In this document: positions 7,870-16,672 of the stretch, piece by piece
How positions within the stretch are numbered: the stretch's first letter is position 1
How the letters are laid out: each line of letters begins with the position of its first letter
NCBI RefSeq assembly: GCF_009827055.1
Contig: NZ_WUMK01000002.1
Location: 558,001 to 622,000, forward strand
Direction of reading: 5' to 3'
Origin: Shinella kummerowiae
GTDB lineage: Bacteria; Pseudomonadota; Alphaproteobacteria; Rhizobiales; Rhizobiaceae
Length of the DNA stretch: 64,000 bases
Program-made: the position numbers and the translations under genes
Notes under the pieces: model-generated
The model's input: the letters and a program-made list of their open reading frames with translations, nothing else
Database searches by the model: none
Told to the model about the DNA's origin: nothing

Positions 7870-8907
7870 TCACGCGACCGCGTCGAGGCCCAGCGCCAGC
7901 AGGCGATCGAGCTGTTCCGTCTCGGCGGCCGTCAGCGTGACTCCGTCGGTTTCGGAGACCTTGCGGGCGACGAAGCGGCGCTGCGAGGGCAGGCGCGCGC
8001 CCTGGCCGACGATGGCCTCGAACAGCACCTCGGCGCGGGCGAAGGGATCGCCGGGGCGGCCCTTGGCGAAGGCTTCCGGGGACAGGGCGATAATCAGTTC
8101 GCCGTGGAAGGGCGCGAGCGTCGTCGTGCCGAGATAATCGAGCACTTCCGGGCTCGTCAGGTCGCCGATCATGATGCCGGCGAGCAGTTCGATCATCGTG
8201 CCGATGGCCGAGCCCTTATGGCCGCCGAAGGGCAGCATGGCGCCGGCGAGCGCCGCTTCCGGATCGGTCGTCGGGTTGCCCTCGGCATCGATCGCCCAGC
8301 CTTCCGGCAATTGTTTGCCGGCACGGCGGTGCAGCTCGATTTCGCCGCGCGCGGCAACCGAGGTGGCGAAGTCGAAGACGTAGGGCGACCCATTCGGGCG
8401 CGGCCAGCCGAAGGCGAAGGGGTTGGTGCCGAGCAGCGGCTTGTTGCCGCCGGTCGGTGCGACCGTCGCATAGCTCGGGCACATGACGAGCCCGGCGAGG
8501 CCTTCGTTCGTCACCGCTTCCACTTCCGGCCACAGCGCGGAGAAATGCGTGCAGTCGTTGATAACCAGTGCGGCGATACCGAGCTTGCGGGCGCGCTCGG
8601 CCAATGCCGGCACGCCGAGCTCGAAGGCCGGGTTGGCGAAGCCGCCATTGGCATTGACCTTGACGATGGCCGAGCCCTCGTTGCGGTCCAGCTCCGGCAC
8701 CGCGTCCGGCTTGACCTTGCCGGCCTTGACCGTGCGCAGCGCCCCTTCGATGCGGAACACGCCGTGCGACTTGCAGGCATCGCGCTCGCCCGCGACGATG
8801 ACGCGGGCGAGCGCGCCGGCCTGCACCGCATTGAGGCCGGCTTTGCGGAAGATGGCTTCGACACGCTCGAAAAGGGCGGCAATCGTCAAGGTGGTGGTTT
8901 GCGTCAT
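7870..8907 (-). CDS. Ldh_2/MDH-family reductase, probable 1-pyrroline-2-carboxylate reductase
   Basis: A 345-residue protein of the NAD(P)-dependent malate/L-lactate dehydrogenase (Ldh_2) superfamily. Visible features are the catalytic SHG (residues 47-49, in DACKSHGVFRIEG), the glycine-rich GNKPLLGTNPFAFGWP and the C-terminal GGHKGSAIGTMIELLAG. Members near hydroxyproline genes reduce 1-pyrroline-2-carboxylate to L-proline, the second step after 3-hydroxyproline dehydration by the racemase-family or AcnX enzyme. I chose the ATG at 8905-8907 (MTQTTT), preceded by GAAGAGA; an upstream in-frame TTG at 8994 would add 29 unconvincing residues and cover the operator. It is divergent from the KGSA dehydrogenase. 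Confidence 0.83.
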   Translation of the reverse strand: MTQTTTLTIAALFERVEAIFRKAGLNAVQAGALARVIVAGERDACKSHGVFRIEGALRTVKAGKVKPDAVPELDRNEGSAIVKVNANGGFANPAFELGVPALAERARKLGIAALVINDCTHFSALWPEVEAVTNEGLAGLVMCPSYATVAPTGGNKPLLGTNPFAFGWPRPNGSPYVFDFATSVAARGEIELHRRAGKQLPEGWAIDAEGNPTTDPEAALAGAMLPFGGHKGSAIGTMIELLAGIMIGDLTSPEVLDYLGTTTLAPFHGELIIALSPEAFAKGRPGDPFARAEVLFEAIVGQGARLPSQRRFVARKVSETDGVTLTAAETEQLDRLLALGLDAVA

Positions 8908-8956
8908 CGTTGGTCTCTTCAGGCTGGGCCGACCGCGGCGGTTGGCGGTTGAGTAT

Positions 8957-8977
8957 TTGCATACATAGAGTATACAA
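8957..8977. promoter_or_regulatory. Divergent operator between reductase and KGSA dehydrogenase genes
   Basis: Inverted arms TTGCATAC (8957-8964) and GTATACAA (8970-8977), matching at 7 of 8 positions, with five bases between. It lies 50 bases before the reductase start and 78 bases before the dehydrogenase start, so one bound regulator could control both. Related sites occur at 4737-4760 and 10633-10653. Confidence 0.65.
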
Positions 8978-9054
8978 GATTTCGACAAGTGCAATTCGTC
9001 CCGTCAGATCCTATGTCAGGGCCGAATCCCTCTTCCGCCAGAAAGGTACGTCAA

Positions 9055-10572
9055 ATGGCTTTCACTCCCAACGGTAAACACCTCGTCGCCGGGCAATGGC
9101 TCGATGGAAACGGCACGTTCGCCTCGTCGCCGGCGCATGGCCCGTCGCACGACTTCGCCGTCGGCACGGTCGATCTGGTGAACCGCGCCGCGGAAGCCGC
9201 CGAAGAGGCCTTCCTGAGCTACGGTTATTCCTCGCGTGCGACACGCGCCGCGTTTCTGCGCGCCATCGCCGACGAGATCGAGGCGCGCGCCGATGCCATC
9301 ACCGAGATCGGCACGCAGGAAACCGGCCTGCCCGTCGCCCGCCTGCAGGGCGAGCGCGGCCGCACCACCGGCCAGTTGCGCCTCTTCGCCGACCACATCG
9401 AGAAGGGCGACTATCTCGACCGCCGCCTCGACGCCGCCCAGCCCGACCGCCAGCCGCTGCCGCGCACCGAAATCCGCCTGATCCAGCGGCCGATCGGCCC
9501 CGTCGCGGTGTTCGGCGCCTCCAACTTCCCGCTCGCCTTCTCGACGGCCGGCGGCGACACCGCCGCAGCGCTGGCCGCCGGTTGCCCCGTCGTCGTCAAG
9601 GGACACTCCGCCCATCCGGGCACCGGCGAAATCATCGCCGAGGCGGTTCTCGCCGCCATCCAGAAGACCGGCGTGCATCCCGGCGTCTTCTCGCTGATCC
9701 AGGGCGGCAACCGCCAGGTCGGCGAGGCCGTCGTGCAGCATCCGCTGATCAAGGCGGTCGGCTTCACCGGCTCGCTTGCCGGCGGCCGCGCGCTGTTCAA
9801 CCTGTGCGCCGCGCGCCCGGAACCCATTCCGTTCTTCGGCGAACTCGGCTCGGTCAACCCGATGTTCCTGCTGCCGGAAGCGCTGAAGGCCCGCGCCGAA
9901 TCGCTCGGCCAGGGCTGGGCAGGCTCGCTCACCATGGGCGCCGGCCAGTTCTGCACCAATCCGGGCATCGCCATCGTGGCTGATGGCGCGGATGCCGACC
10001 GCTTCACCACCGCCGCCGTCGAGGCGCTCGGCAAGGTCGGTCCGCAGACCATGCTGACCGATGGCATCGCCAAGGCCTATCAGGACGGCCAGGCGCGTTT
10101 CGAAAGCCGCAACACGGTGAAGCCGCTGCTGACGACCGAATCCTCCGGCCGCAATGCCCTGCCGAACCTGTTCGAGATCTCCGGCGAACAGTTCCTCGCC
10201 GACCACGCGCTCTCCGAAGAAGTCTTCGGTCCGCTCGGCCTCGTCGTGCGTGTCGGTTCGGTCGACGAGATGGAAGCGCTTGCCCGCAAATTCGAAGGCC
10301 AGCTGACGGCAACGATCCACATGGATGCCGGCGATCTCGACGACGCCCGCAAGCTCCGCCCGGTCCTCGAGCGCAAGGCCGGCCGCGTGCTGGTCAACGG
10401 TTTCCCGACCGGCGTGGAAGTGGTGGATTCCATGGTGCATGGCGGCCCCTACCCGGCCTCGACGAATTTCGGCGCGACGAGCGTCGGCACGATGTCGATC
10501 CGCCGTTTCCTGCGGCCGGTTTCCTACCAGAACATGCCGGAAGGCCTGCTGCCGGACGATTTCCTGAACTAA
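9055..10572 (+). CDS. 2-oxoglutarate semialdehyde (KGSA) dehydrogenase
   Basis: A 505-residue aldehyde dehydrogenase of the KGSA/2,5-dioxopentanoate dehydrogenase type. Visible are PVAVFGASNFPLAF (149-162), the glycine-rich FTGSLAGGRALF (237-248), catalytic Glu263 in FGELGSVNP and nucleophile Cys300 in GAGQFCTNPG. The GELGSVNPM and TMGAGQFCTNPG text is typical of KGSA dehydrogenases from hydroxyproline and sugar-acid pathways; here it would oxidise the deaminase's product to 2-oxoglutarate. The start at ATG 9055 (MAFTPNGKHLVAG) has GAAAGG upstream and the usual N-terminus; an earlier ATG at 9013 is possible. A terminator follows. Confidence 0.9.
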   Translation: MAFTPNGKHLVAGQWLDGNGTFASSPAHGPSHDFAVGTVDLVNRAAEAAEEAFLSYGYSSRATRAAFLRAIADEIEARADAITEIGTQETGLPVARLQGERGRTTGQLRLFADHIEKGDYLDRRLDAAQPDRQPLPRTEIRLIQRPIGPVAVFGASNFPLAFSTAGGDTAAALAAGCPVVVKGHSAHPGTGEIIAEAVLAAIQKTGVHPGVFSLIQGGNRQVGEAVVQHPLIKAVGFTGSLAGGRALFNLCAARPEPIPFFGELGSVNPMFLLPEALKARAESLGQGWAGSLTMGAGQFCTNPGIAIVADGADADRFTTAAVEALGKVGPQTMLTDGIAKAYQDGQARFESRNTVKPLLTTESSGRNALPNLFEISGEQFLADHALSEEVFGPLGLVVRVGSVDEMEALARKFEGQLTATIHMDAGDLDDARKLRPVLERKAGRVLVNGFPTGVEVVDSMVHGGPYPASTNFGATSVGTMSIRRFLRPVSYQNMPEGLLPDDFLN

Positions 10573-10595
10573 TTCAAGCCTAAAGCCGACCCAGA

Positions 10596-10633
10596 GCCGG
10601 GCTTTCTAGACGGAGAGCCCGGCTTCATTTTTT
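10596..10633 (+). terminator. Rho-independent terminator after KGSA dehydrogenase
   Basis: An 11-base-pair stem with one G-T pair, GCCGGGCTTTC (10596-10606) / GAGAGCCCGGC (10613-10623), followed by TTCATTTTTT. It separates the dehydrogenase from the importer operon. Confidence 0.85.
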
Positions 10634-10653
10634 CGCATACGAGCTATATACTT
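10633..10653. promoter_or_regulatory. Probable GntR-type operator before the importer operon
   Basis: TCGCATAC (10633-10640), five bases, then ATATACTT (10646-10653). This has the same layout as the palindrome at 8957-8977 but is degenerate (6 of 8 and 5 of 8 positions kept). The surrounding 10634-10676 is strongly AT-rich and likely holds the promoter of the ABC-oxidase-AcnX operon. Confidence 0.45.
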
Positions 10654-10748
10654 TTTGCATATTATTTGTATTTTAGAGCCGGTTTACATTTTCGGCGCAG
10701 GACGGACCTCGCCCGTGTGAATCACCAGACCAATTCAGGGAGAGAGTA

Positions 10749-11558
10749 ATGAAGAAGACCTCGGTCCTCGCCTTCGGCCTCATCGCCGCCACCGCCCTCA
10801 CCAGCCCGGCCAAGGCCGACAAGCTGGACGACATCATCTCGTCCGGCACGCTGCGCTGCGCCGTCGTTCTCGACTTCCCGCCGATGGGCGCGCGCGACGA
10901 GAGCAACAACCCGATCGGTTTCGACGTCGACTATTGCAACGATCTCGCCAAGGCGCTCGGTGTCACCGCCGAAATCGTTGAAACGCCCTTCCCGGAGCGC
11001 ATCCCGGCCCTGATGTCCGGCCGCGTCGATGTCGGCGTCGCCTCGACCTCCGACACGCTGGAACGCGCCAAGACGGTCGGCATGACCGTTCCCTACTTCG
11101 CCTTCCAGATGGCCGTCACGGCCAACGACAAGTCGGGCGTAAAATCCTTCGAAGACATGAAGGGCAAGGTCGTCGGCGCCACTGCCGGCACGTTCGAAGC
11201 CATCGCGCTGGAAAAGTCGGTCAAGGAATGGGGCGCTGGCGAATTCCGTCCGTACCAGACCCAGGCTGACGTCTTCCTCGCGCTCAGCCAGGGCCAGATC
11301 GACGCCACGGTCTCGACCTCGACGGTCGCCCAGTCCAACGTCAAGAGCGGCAAGTTCGCCGGCATCTCCGTCGTCGGCAACGCGCCCTACGACATCGACT
11401 ATGTCGCGCTCTTCACCAACCGCGAAGAATACGGCCTGATCAACTACCTGAACCTCTTCATCAACCAGCAGGTTCGCACCGGCCGTTACAACGAACTCTA
11501 CGAAAAGTGGGTCGGCGGCGAAGTGCCGTCCCTTTCGATCAACGGCGTTTATCGCTAA
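10749..11558 (+). CDS. Polar amino-acid ABC transporter, periplasmic binding protein
   Basis: A 269-residue family 3 (His/Glu/Gln-type) solute-binding protein. A signal peptide of about 23 residues (MKKTSVLAFGLIAATALTSPAKA) precedes the mature start DKLDDIISSGTLRCAV. The hallmark IGFDVDYCNDLAKALG and DVGVASTSDT segments match amino-acid binders. It begins an operon of SBP, two permeases and ATPase followed by catabolic genes, the organisation of rhizobial hydroxyproline importers (HypMNPQ in Sinorhizobium). Hydroxyproline as ligand is inferred from context. GGGAGAGAG is a strong ribosome site. Confidence 0.88.
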   Translation: MKKTSVLAFGLIAATALTSPAKADKLDDIISSGTLRCAVVLDFPPMGARDESNNPIGFDVDYCNDLAKALGVTAEIVETPFPERIPALMSGRVDVGVASTSDTLERAKTVGMTVPYFAFQMAVTANDKSGVKSFEDMKGKVVGATAGTFEAIALEKSVKEWGAGEFRPYQTQADVFLALSQGQIDATVSTSTVAQSNVKSGKFAGISVVGNAPYDIDYVALFTNREEYGLINYLNLFINQQVRTGRYNELYEKWVGGEVPSLSINGVYR

Positions 11559-11627
11559 TCTGCCGTTTTAAAGGCGGCGCGGGAGCCACTTCCGCGCCGC
11601 TGATCGTTTCCGAAGGGTGAGACGGCA

Positions 11628-12293
11628 ATGTTCAGTTACAATTTCCATTGGAACCAGGCCTTCAAGGCCCTGCCGCAGATGCTGGAGGGCGCGCTCGTCA
11701 CGCTCCAGATCGCGCTGCTGTCCATGGCCATCGGCCTTGCCGTCGCGCTCGCGCTGACGCTCTTCCGGTTGTCCGGTAACCGCATCTTGAACGGCTTCGC
11801 CACGGCCTGGGTCGAGGTCGCGCGCAACACGCCGGCCCTCTTCCAGATCTACATGGCCCATTTCGGCCTCGGCAATTTCGGCATCCACCTGAGCCCCTAT
11901 ACGGCGCTGCTCGTGGGGATCGCCTTCAACAATGCCGGCTATCTTGCAGAAAACTTCCGCGGCGCGCTGAAGGCGATCCCCGACACGCAGACGCGTGCGG
12001 GCCGCTCGCTCGGCATGACGCCGCTGCAGGCCTTCCGCTACATCGTCATGCCGCAGATGCTGCGCATCGCCTTCCTGCCGGCCACCAACCAGATGGTCTG
12101 GGCAATCCTGATGACCTCGCTCGGCGTCACCGTCGGGATGAACACGGACCTTGCCGGCGTCACCCAGGCGCTGAACGCGGTGTCCTTCCGCACCTTCGAA
12201 TTCTTCGCGCTCGCGGCGGTCATCTACTATGTGATCGCCAAGGCCGTGACGCTGGCAGCGCGCCTCGCCGCCACGCGCATGTTCCGCTACTGA
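11628..12293 (+). CDS. Polar amino-acid ABC transporter, permease 1
   Basis: A 221-residue HisM/GlnP-type inner-membrane permease. After a short amphipathic start (MFSYNFHWNQAFKALPQMLEGA) come about five membrane segments. The cytoplasmic EAA loop, which docks the ATPase, is AGYLAENFRGALKAIP...QTRAGRSLGMT. The adjacent SSB protein gene ends 69 bases upstream and the second permease begins 13 bases downstream. It should pair with that second permease as a heterodimer. Confidence 0.88.
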   Translation: MFSYNFHWNQAFKALPQMLEGALVTLQIALLSMAIGLAVALALTLFRLSGNRILNGFATAWVEVARNTPALFQIYMAHFGLGNFGIHLSPYTALLVGIAFNNAGYLAENFRGALKAIPDTQTRAGRSLGMTPLQAFRYIVMPQMLRIAFLPATNQMVWAILMTSLGVTVGMNTDLAGVTQALNAVSFRTFEFFALAAVIYYVIAKAVTLAARLAATRMFRY

Positions 12294-12306
12294 GAGAGGG
12301 TAAGCC

Positions 12307-12957
12307 ATGTTCGATACCGCTCTCACGCTCGCCGATCTCGGCTTCCTCGCCAAGGGTGCGGCGATGACGCTCGCCGTCACCGCCGTCTCGGTCCTCGCCG
12401 GCACCGTGCTCGGCGTCGTCTTCGGCGTCATCCGCAACCAGGCCGGTCCCTACTGGTCGATGCCGATCACCTTTTTGCTCGATATCTTCCGCTCCGTGCC
12501 GCTGCTCATCCAGCTCGTGCTCGGCAACGCGTTGCAATCGATCCTCAAGCTCGGCTGGGCGCCGTTCACCACCTCCTGCGTGGTGTTGTCGCTCTATACG
12601 GCGGCCTATTGCACCGAGATCGTGCGCGGCGGCATCTCCGCCGTGCCGGCCACCACGCGCCGCGCGGCCCGCTCGCTCGGCATGACCTGGTGGCAGGACA
12701 TGCGCTACATCGTGGCGCCGCTCGCCACCCGCGTCTCGCTGCCCGCCTGGATCGGCCTGACGCTCGGCGTCATGAAGGATTCGGCGCTGGTGCTCTGGCT
12801 CGGCCTGATCGAGCTCCTGCGCGCCTCGCAGATCCTCGTCACGCGCCTGCAGGAACCGCTGTTCATCCTGCTGATCTGCGGCGCCATCTACTTCATCATC
12901 AGCTTCCCCATCGCCCGGCTCGGCGGTTATCTCGAAAGACGGTGGTCCAATGATTGA
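12307..12957 (+). CDS. Polar amino-acid ABC transporter, permease 2
   Basis: A 216-residue permease of the same family as its neighbour, with the EAA loop AAYCTEIVRGGISAVPATT followed by RRAARSLGMTWWQ. About five membrane segments are visible, and the C-terminus is basic (RLGGYLERRWSND). GAGAGGGTAAGCC gives the ribosome site. Its last eight bases overlap the ATPase start, indicating translational coupling within the importer operon. Confidence 0.88.
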   Translation: MFDTALTLADLGFLAKGAAMTLAVTAVSVLAGTVLGVVFGVIRNQAGPYWSMPITFLLDIFRSVPLLIQLVLGNALQSILKLGWAPFTTSCVVLSLYTAAYCTEIVRGGISAVPATTRRAARSLGMTWWQDMRYIVAPLATRVSLPAWIGLTLGVMKDSALVLWLGLIELLRASQILVTRLQEPLFILLICGAIYFIISFPIARLGGYLERRWSND

Positions 12958-13672
12958 GATCGAAAACGTCCGCAAATCCTTCGGTTCGCTGGAAGTCCTG
13001 AAGGGGATCAACCTCACCGTCCAGAAGGGCGAAGTGCTGACCATCATCGGCGGCTCGGGCTCGGGCAAGTCGACGCTGCTGACCTGCATCAACGGGCTGG
13101 AGACGATCGACGGCGGCCGCATCGTGGTCGACGGCACCGATGTGCATGCCAAGGCGACGGACCTCAACAAGCTGCGCCGCAAGCTCGGCATCGTGTTCCA
13201 GCAGTTCAACGCCTTCCCGCACCTGACCGTGCTGGAAAACGTCATGCTGGCGCCGGTCAAGGTGCTCGGCCAGTCGAAGGCCGAAGCCGAGGCCATGGCC
13301 GTCAAGCAGCTCACCCATGTCGGCCTCGGCGACAAGCTGAAGGTCTATCCGAACCGCATGTCCGGCGGTCAGCAGCAGCGCATGGCGATTGCCCGCGCGC
13401 TTGCCATGTCGCCGGCCTACATGCTGTTCGACGAGGTGACCTCGGCGCTCGACCCGCAGCTCGTCGGCGAAGTGCTCGACACGCTGCGCATGCTCGCCTC
13501 CGAAGGCATGACGATGATCTGCGTCACGCATGAAATGAAGTTCGCCCGCGAAGTCTCCGACCGCGTCGCCTTCTTCCACAAAGGTGTGATGGCCGAGATC
13601 GCGCCGCCGGAACAGCTGTTCGGCGCGCCGAAGGATGCCGACCTGCAGACCTTCCTCGCCGCGACGCATTGA
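12950..13672 (+). CDS. Polar amino-acid ABC transporter, ATP-binding protein
   Basis: A 240-residue GlnQ/HisP-type ATPase. Walker A GGSGSGKST (near residues 34-42), Q-loop FQQFNAFPHLT, signature MSGGQQQRMAIARAL, Walker B YMLFDEVTSALDP and switch His in ICVTHEMKFA are all intact. It energises the two permeases before it. The gene starts inside the second permease gene and ends four bases before the oxidase gene, so uptake and first oxidation are one transcription unit. Confidence 0.93.
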   Translation: MIEIENVRKSFGSLEVLKGINLTVQKGEVLTIIGGSGSGKSTLLTCINGLETIDGGRIVVDGTDVHAKATDLNKLRRKLGIVFQQFNAFPHLTVLENVMLAPVKVLGQSKAEAEAMAVKQLTHVGLGDKLKVYPNRMSGGQQQRMAIARALAMSPAYMLFDEVTSALDPQLVGEVLDTLRMLASEGMTMICVTHEMKFAREVSDRVAFFHKGVMAEIAPPEQLFGAPKDADLQTFLAATH

Positions 13673-13676
13673 GGCC

Positions 13677-14930
13677 ATGATGAACACTGGAATCCAGCCC
13701 GGCGTCGTCGTCATCGGCGCCGGCGTGGTCGGGCTTTCCGCGGCCATCGCCGCGCAGGCCCGCGGCCTCTCCGTCACCGTGCTGGAACGCGAGGCGCCCG
13801 CCGCCGGTGCTTCTGCCGGCAATGCCGGTGCCTTCGCCTTCACCGACATCCTGCCGCTCGCCTCGCCGGGCATCCTGAAGAAAGCGCCGAAATGGCTGCT
13901 CGATCCGCTCGGGCCGCTCAGCGTGCCGCCGTCCTACGCGTTCCAGATCGCACCGTGGATGTTCCGCTTCTGGCGCGCCTGTTCGGCAGGCCGCGTCGCC
14001 CATTCCACGGCGGCACAGACGGCGTTGATGGACCTGTCCAAGGCCGAGCTGGAACCGTTCCTCACGCAGACCGGCACCATCGCGATGCTGCGCAAGGAGG
14101 GTAACCTCCAGGTCTATGAGAGCCAGGCCGAGCTCAACGCCGCGCTGCCCGGCTGGAAGGCACGCGAACAGCACGGCGTCGAATTCCGCCACATGGGCGC
14201 CGCCGACATGGCGATAATCCAGCCCGGCCTCGCGCCCCGCTTCACACATGGCACGTTCACGCCCGGCTGGTACTCCATCGCCGATCCCAAACTCTATACG
14301 CTGGCGCTCGCCGAGCATTTTAGCGCGCAGGGCGGCACGATCGAACGCGCGGAGGTTTCCGGCCTGCACCCGATCGAGGGCGGCGTGGAAATTCGCACCA
14401 CCGATGGCCGGACGCTGCGGGCACAAAACGTCGTGCTGGCGGCCGGCGCCTTCTCCCATCAGGTCGCGCGCTCGCTTGGCGAAACCATCCCGCTCGAAAC
14501 CGAGCGCGGTTACAACACGACGTTGCCCATCGACGCCTTCGACCTGCGCACGCAGGTGACCTTCGGCGGTCACGGCTTCGTCGTTACCCGGCTTTCGACC
14601 GGCATCCGCGTTGGCGGCGCGGTGGAGCTTGGCGGACTGAAGCTACCGCCGAACTTCCGCCGGTCGGAAGCCATGCTGGAAAAGGCGCGCAGCTTCCTGC
14701 CCGGCCTGAAGTCGCAGGGCGGCGTGCAGTGGATGGGTTTTCGCCCGTCGCTGCCCGACAGCCTGCCGGCGATCGGCCGCGCCCGCGCGACGCCGCGGGT
14801 CGTCTATGCCTTCGGTCACGGCCATCTCGGCCTCACCCAGTCGGCGGGCACAGCACGGCTCGTCGCCGACCTGTTGACGAACGACCGCACAGCCATCGAC
14901 ATCGCCGCCTTCTCGCCGCAACGTTTCTGA
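13677..14930 (+). CDS. FAD-dependent D-amino-acid oxidase/dehydrogenase, probable cis-4-hydroxy-D-proline oxidase (HypO-like)
   Basis: A 417-residue DadA-type flavoenzyme. The Rossmann dinucleotide motif VVVIGAGVVGLSAAIAAQARG begins at about residue 10 and ends in an acidic residue (VLERE), and GASAGNAGAFAF follows as in D-amino-acid dehydrogenases. The C-terminal FAD motif is MGFRPSLPDSLPAIGR...YAFGHGHLGLTQS. In the 4-hydroxyproline route this class oxidises cis-4-hydroxy-D-proline to 1-pyrroline-4-hydroxy-2-carboxylate, the deaminase substrate. The start is ATG 13677 or the next ATG at 13680. It lies in the importer operon, before AcnX. Confidence 0.87.
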   Translation: MMNTGIQPGVVVIGAGVVGLSAAIAAQARGLSVTVLEREAPAAGASAGNAGAFAFTDILPLASPGILKKAPKWLLDPLGPLSVPPSYAFQIAPWMFRFWRACSAGRVAHSTAAQTALMDLSKAELEPFLTQTGTIAMLRKEGNLQVYESQAELNAALPGWKAREQHGVEFRHMGAADMAIIQPGLAPRFTHGTFTPGWYSIADPKLYTLALAEHFSAQGGTIERAEVSGLHPIEGGVEIRTTDGRTLRAQNVVLAAGAFSHQVARSLGETIPLETERGYNTTLPIDAFDLRTQVTFGGHGFVVTRLSTGIRVGGAVELGGLKLPPNFRRSEAMLEKARSFLPGLKSQGGVQWMGFRPSLPDSLPAIGRARATPRVVYAFGHGHLGLTQSAGTARLVADLLTNDRTAIDIAAFSPQRF

Positions 14931-14957
14931 CAGGTCCAACCGCACAGGAGCCGCCCC

Positions 14958-16640
14958 ATGACCGATCTCTCCGCCCGCAGCATCCTCGCCGGCACCGCCT
15001 CCGGCCCGATCATCGCGGCGGGAGAGGCGTTGAGTTTCTGGGGCGGCGTCGATCCGGCCACCGGCAAGGTCATCGACGTGCACCACCCGCTGCATGGCGT
15101 GACGATTACCGGCGGCATCCTGATGATGCCCTCGAGCCGCGGCTCGTGCACCGGCTCCGGCGTGCTCCTCGACCTGGCGCTGACCGGCCGCGCGCCCGCC
15201 GCCCTCATCTTCAGCGAGGCGGAGGACGTGCTCACCCTCGGTGCGCTGATCGCCGCGGAAATGTTCGGCAAGTCGCTGCCGGTGCTGCGCCTGTCACACG
15301 GCGCCTATGACGCGCTCTGTCGCGCCGGGACGGCAACCATCAGCGAGACCGAAATCGTCGCTGATGGGCTGACCATTCCCGTTGCCCCACCGGCTACATC
15401 GGCGCTCGACCTCACCGCGGATGACCGCGCCATGCTCGACGGCCGCGATGGCGTCGCGGTGCAACTTGCTCTGCGCATCACCGCCGCCATGGCTGCGCAG
15501 CAGGGCGCGACAAAGCTGATCGACGTGGTGCAGGGCCATATCGACGGCTGCATCTATGCCAGCCCCGCCAACCTGACCTTTGCGGAAAAGATGGCCGACA
15601 TGGGCGCCAGGGTGCGCGTGCCGACCACCATGAACGCCATTTCCGTCGACCGCGTCAACTGGCAACAGCAGGGCGTGCCGCAGGATTTCGGCGACCCCGC
15701 CGCCCGCCTGGCCGACGCCTATGTGCGCATGGGCTGCCGCCCGACCTTCACCTGTTCACCCTATCTGCTCGACAGCGCGCCGAAAACCGGCGAGGCGATT
15801 GCCTGGGCGGAATCCAATGCGGTGATCTTTGCCAACACGGTGCTCGGCGCCCGCACGGCAAAACATCCCGATTTCCTCGATCTCTGCATCGCCTTGACGG
15901 GTCGCGCTCCGCTGTCCGGCGTCTATCTTGACGAACACCGCAAGGCGAAGCGCATCATCGATGTCGACCTGCCCGACGCTGTCGACGACGCTTTCTGGCC
16001 GATCGTCGGCTATCTCGCCGGCCGTGTCGCGCCCGACCGTATTCCCGTGCTGCGCGGCCTTGCTGCCGCGAGCCCCACGCCGGACGACCTCAAGGCGCTG
16101 TGCGCGGCCTTCGGCACCACCTCTGCCGCGCCCATGCTGCATATCGAGGGCGTGACGCCTGAGGCAGACGGTGCCGCCGCACCGCAGGCCGATACGGCGA
16201 CGATCACCCGCGCCGACATGATCGACGTCTGGACCATGTTCAACGATGGGCCGGAGGCGGTGGAACTCGTCGCCATCGGCAGCCCGCATGCCTCGCTGTC
16301 GGAATGCCGCGCCGTGGCGGATGCGCTTGGCGCGCGCAAGCGCCACGCGGACGTGACCGTCATCGTCACCGCCGGCCGGGACGTCATGGCGGACGCCGGC
16401 GACATCATTGCCCGGCTCACGGCCAGCGGCGTACAGGTCCTGCCGGACCTTTGCTGGTGCTCGATCTCCGAACCGGTTTTCCCGACAAAGACGCGTGCCC
16501 TCATCACCAATTCCGGCAAATACGCCCATTACGGCCCGGGTCTCTCCGGCCGCACCGTCCGCTTCAGCAACCTCGCCGACTGTATCGAGGCCGCCCTGAC
16601 CGGCCGCGTGCCGCCGCGCCTGCCGGCATGGCTTGCCTGA
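14958..16640 (+). CDS. AcnX (aconitase X) fusion protein, probable cis-3-hydroxy-L-proline dehydratase
   Basis: A 560-residue protein that fuses the AcnX swivel domain (about 1-145; [11 protein letters not shown] at 58-68) to the large catalytic domain (about 150-560). Candidate metal or Fe-S ligands are Cys266 (TCSPYLL), Cys499 and Cys501 (LCWCSI), and the C-terminus has [16 protein letters not shown]. Bacterial AcnX proteins are known as cis-3-hydroxy-L-proline dehydratases, making pyrroline-2-carboxylate, which fits the reductase at 7870. In some lineages the two domains are separate subunits; here they are one chain. It is the last gene of the importer operon; AGGAG precedes its ATG. Confidence 0.88.
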   Translation: MTDLSARSILAGTASGPIIAAGEALSFWGGVDPATGKVIDVHHPLHGVTITGGILMMPSSRGSCTGSGVLLDLALTGRAPAALIFSEAEDVLTLGALIAAEMFGKSLPVLRLSHGAYDALCRAGTATISETEIVADGLTIPVAPPATSALDLTADDRAMLDGRDGVAVQLALRITAAMAAQQGATKLIDVVQGHIDGCIYASPANLTFAEKMADMGARVRVPTTMNAISVDRVNWQQQGVPQDFGDPAARLADAYVRMGCRPTFTCSPYLLDSAPKTGEAIAWAESNAVIFANTVLGARTAKHPDFLDLCIALTGRAPLSGVYLDEHRKAKRIIDVDLPDAVDDAFWPIVGYLAGRVAPDRIPVLRGLAAASPTPDDLKALCAAFGTTSAAPMLHIEGVTPEADGAAAPQADTATITRADMIDVWTMFNDGPEAVELVAIGSPHASLSECRAVADALGARKRHADVTVIVTAGRDVMADAGDIIARLTASGVQVLPDLCWCSISEPVFPTKTRALITNSGKYAHYGPGLSGRTVRFSNLADCIEAALTGRVPPRLPAWLA

Positions 16641-16672
16641 GAACAGGCGCCCTGCCGGCCGCTTCGACGCCG

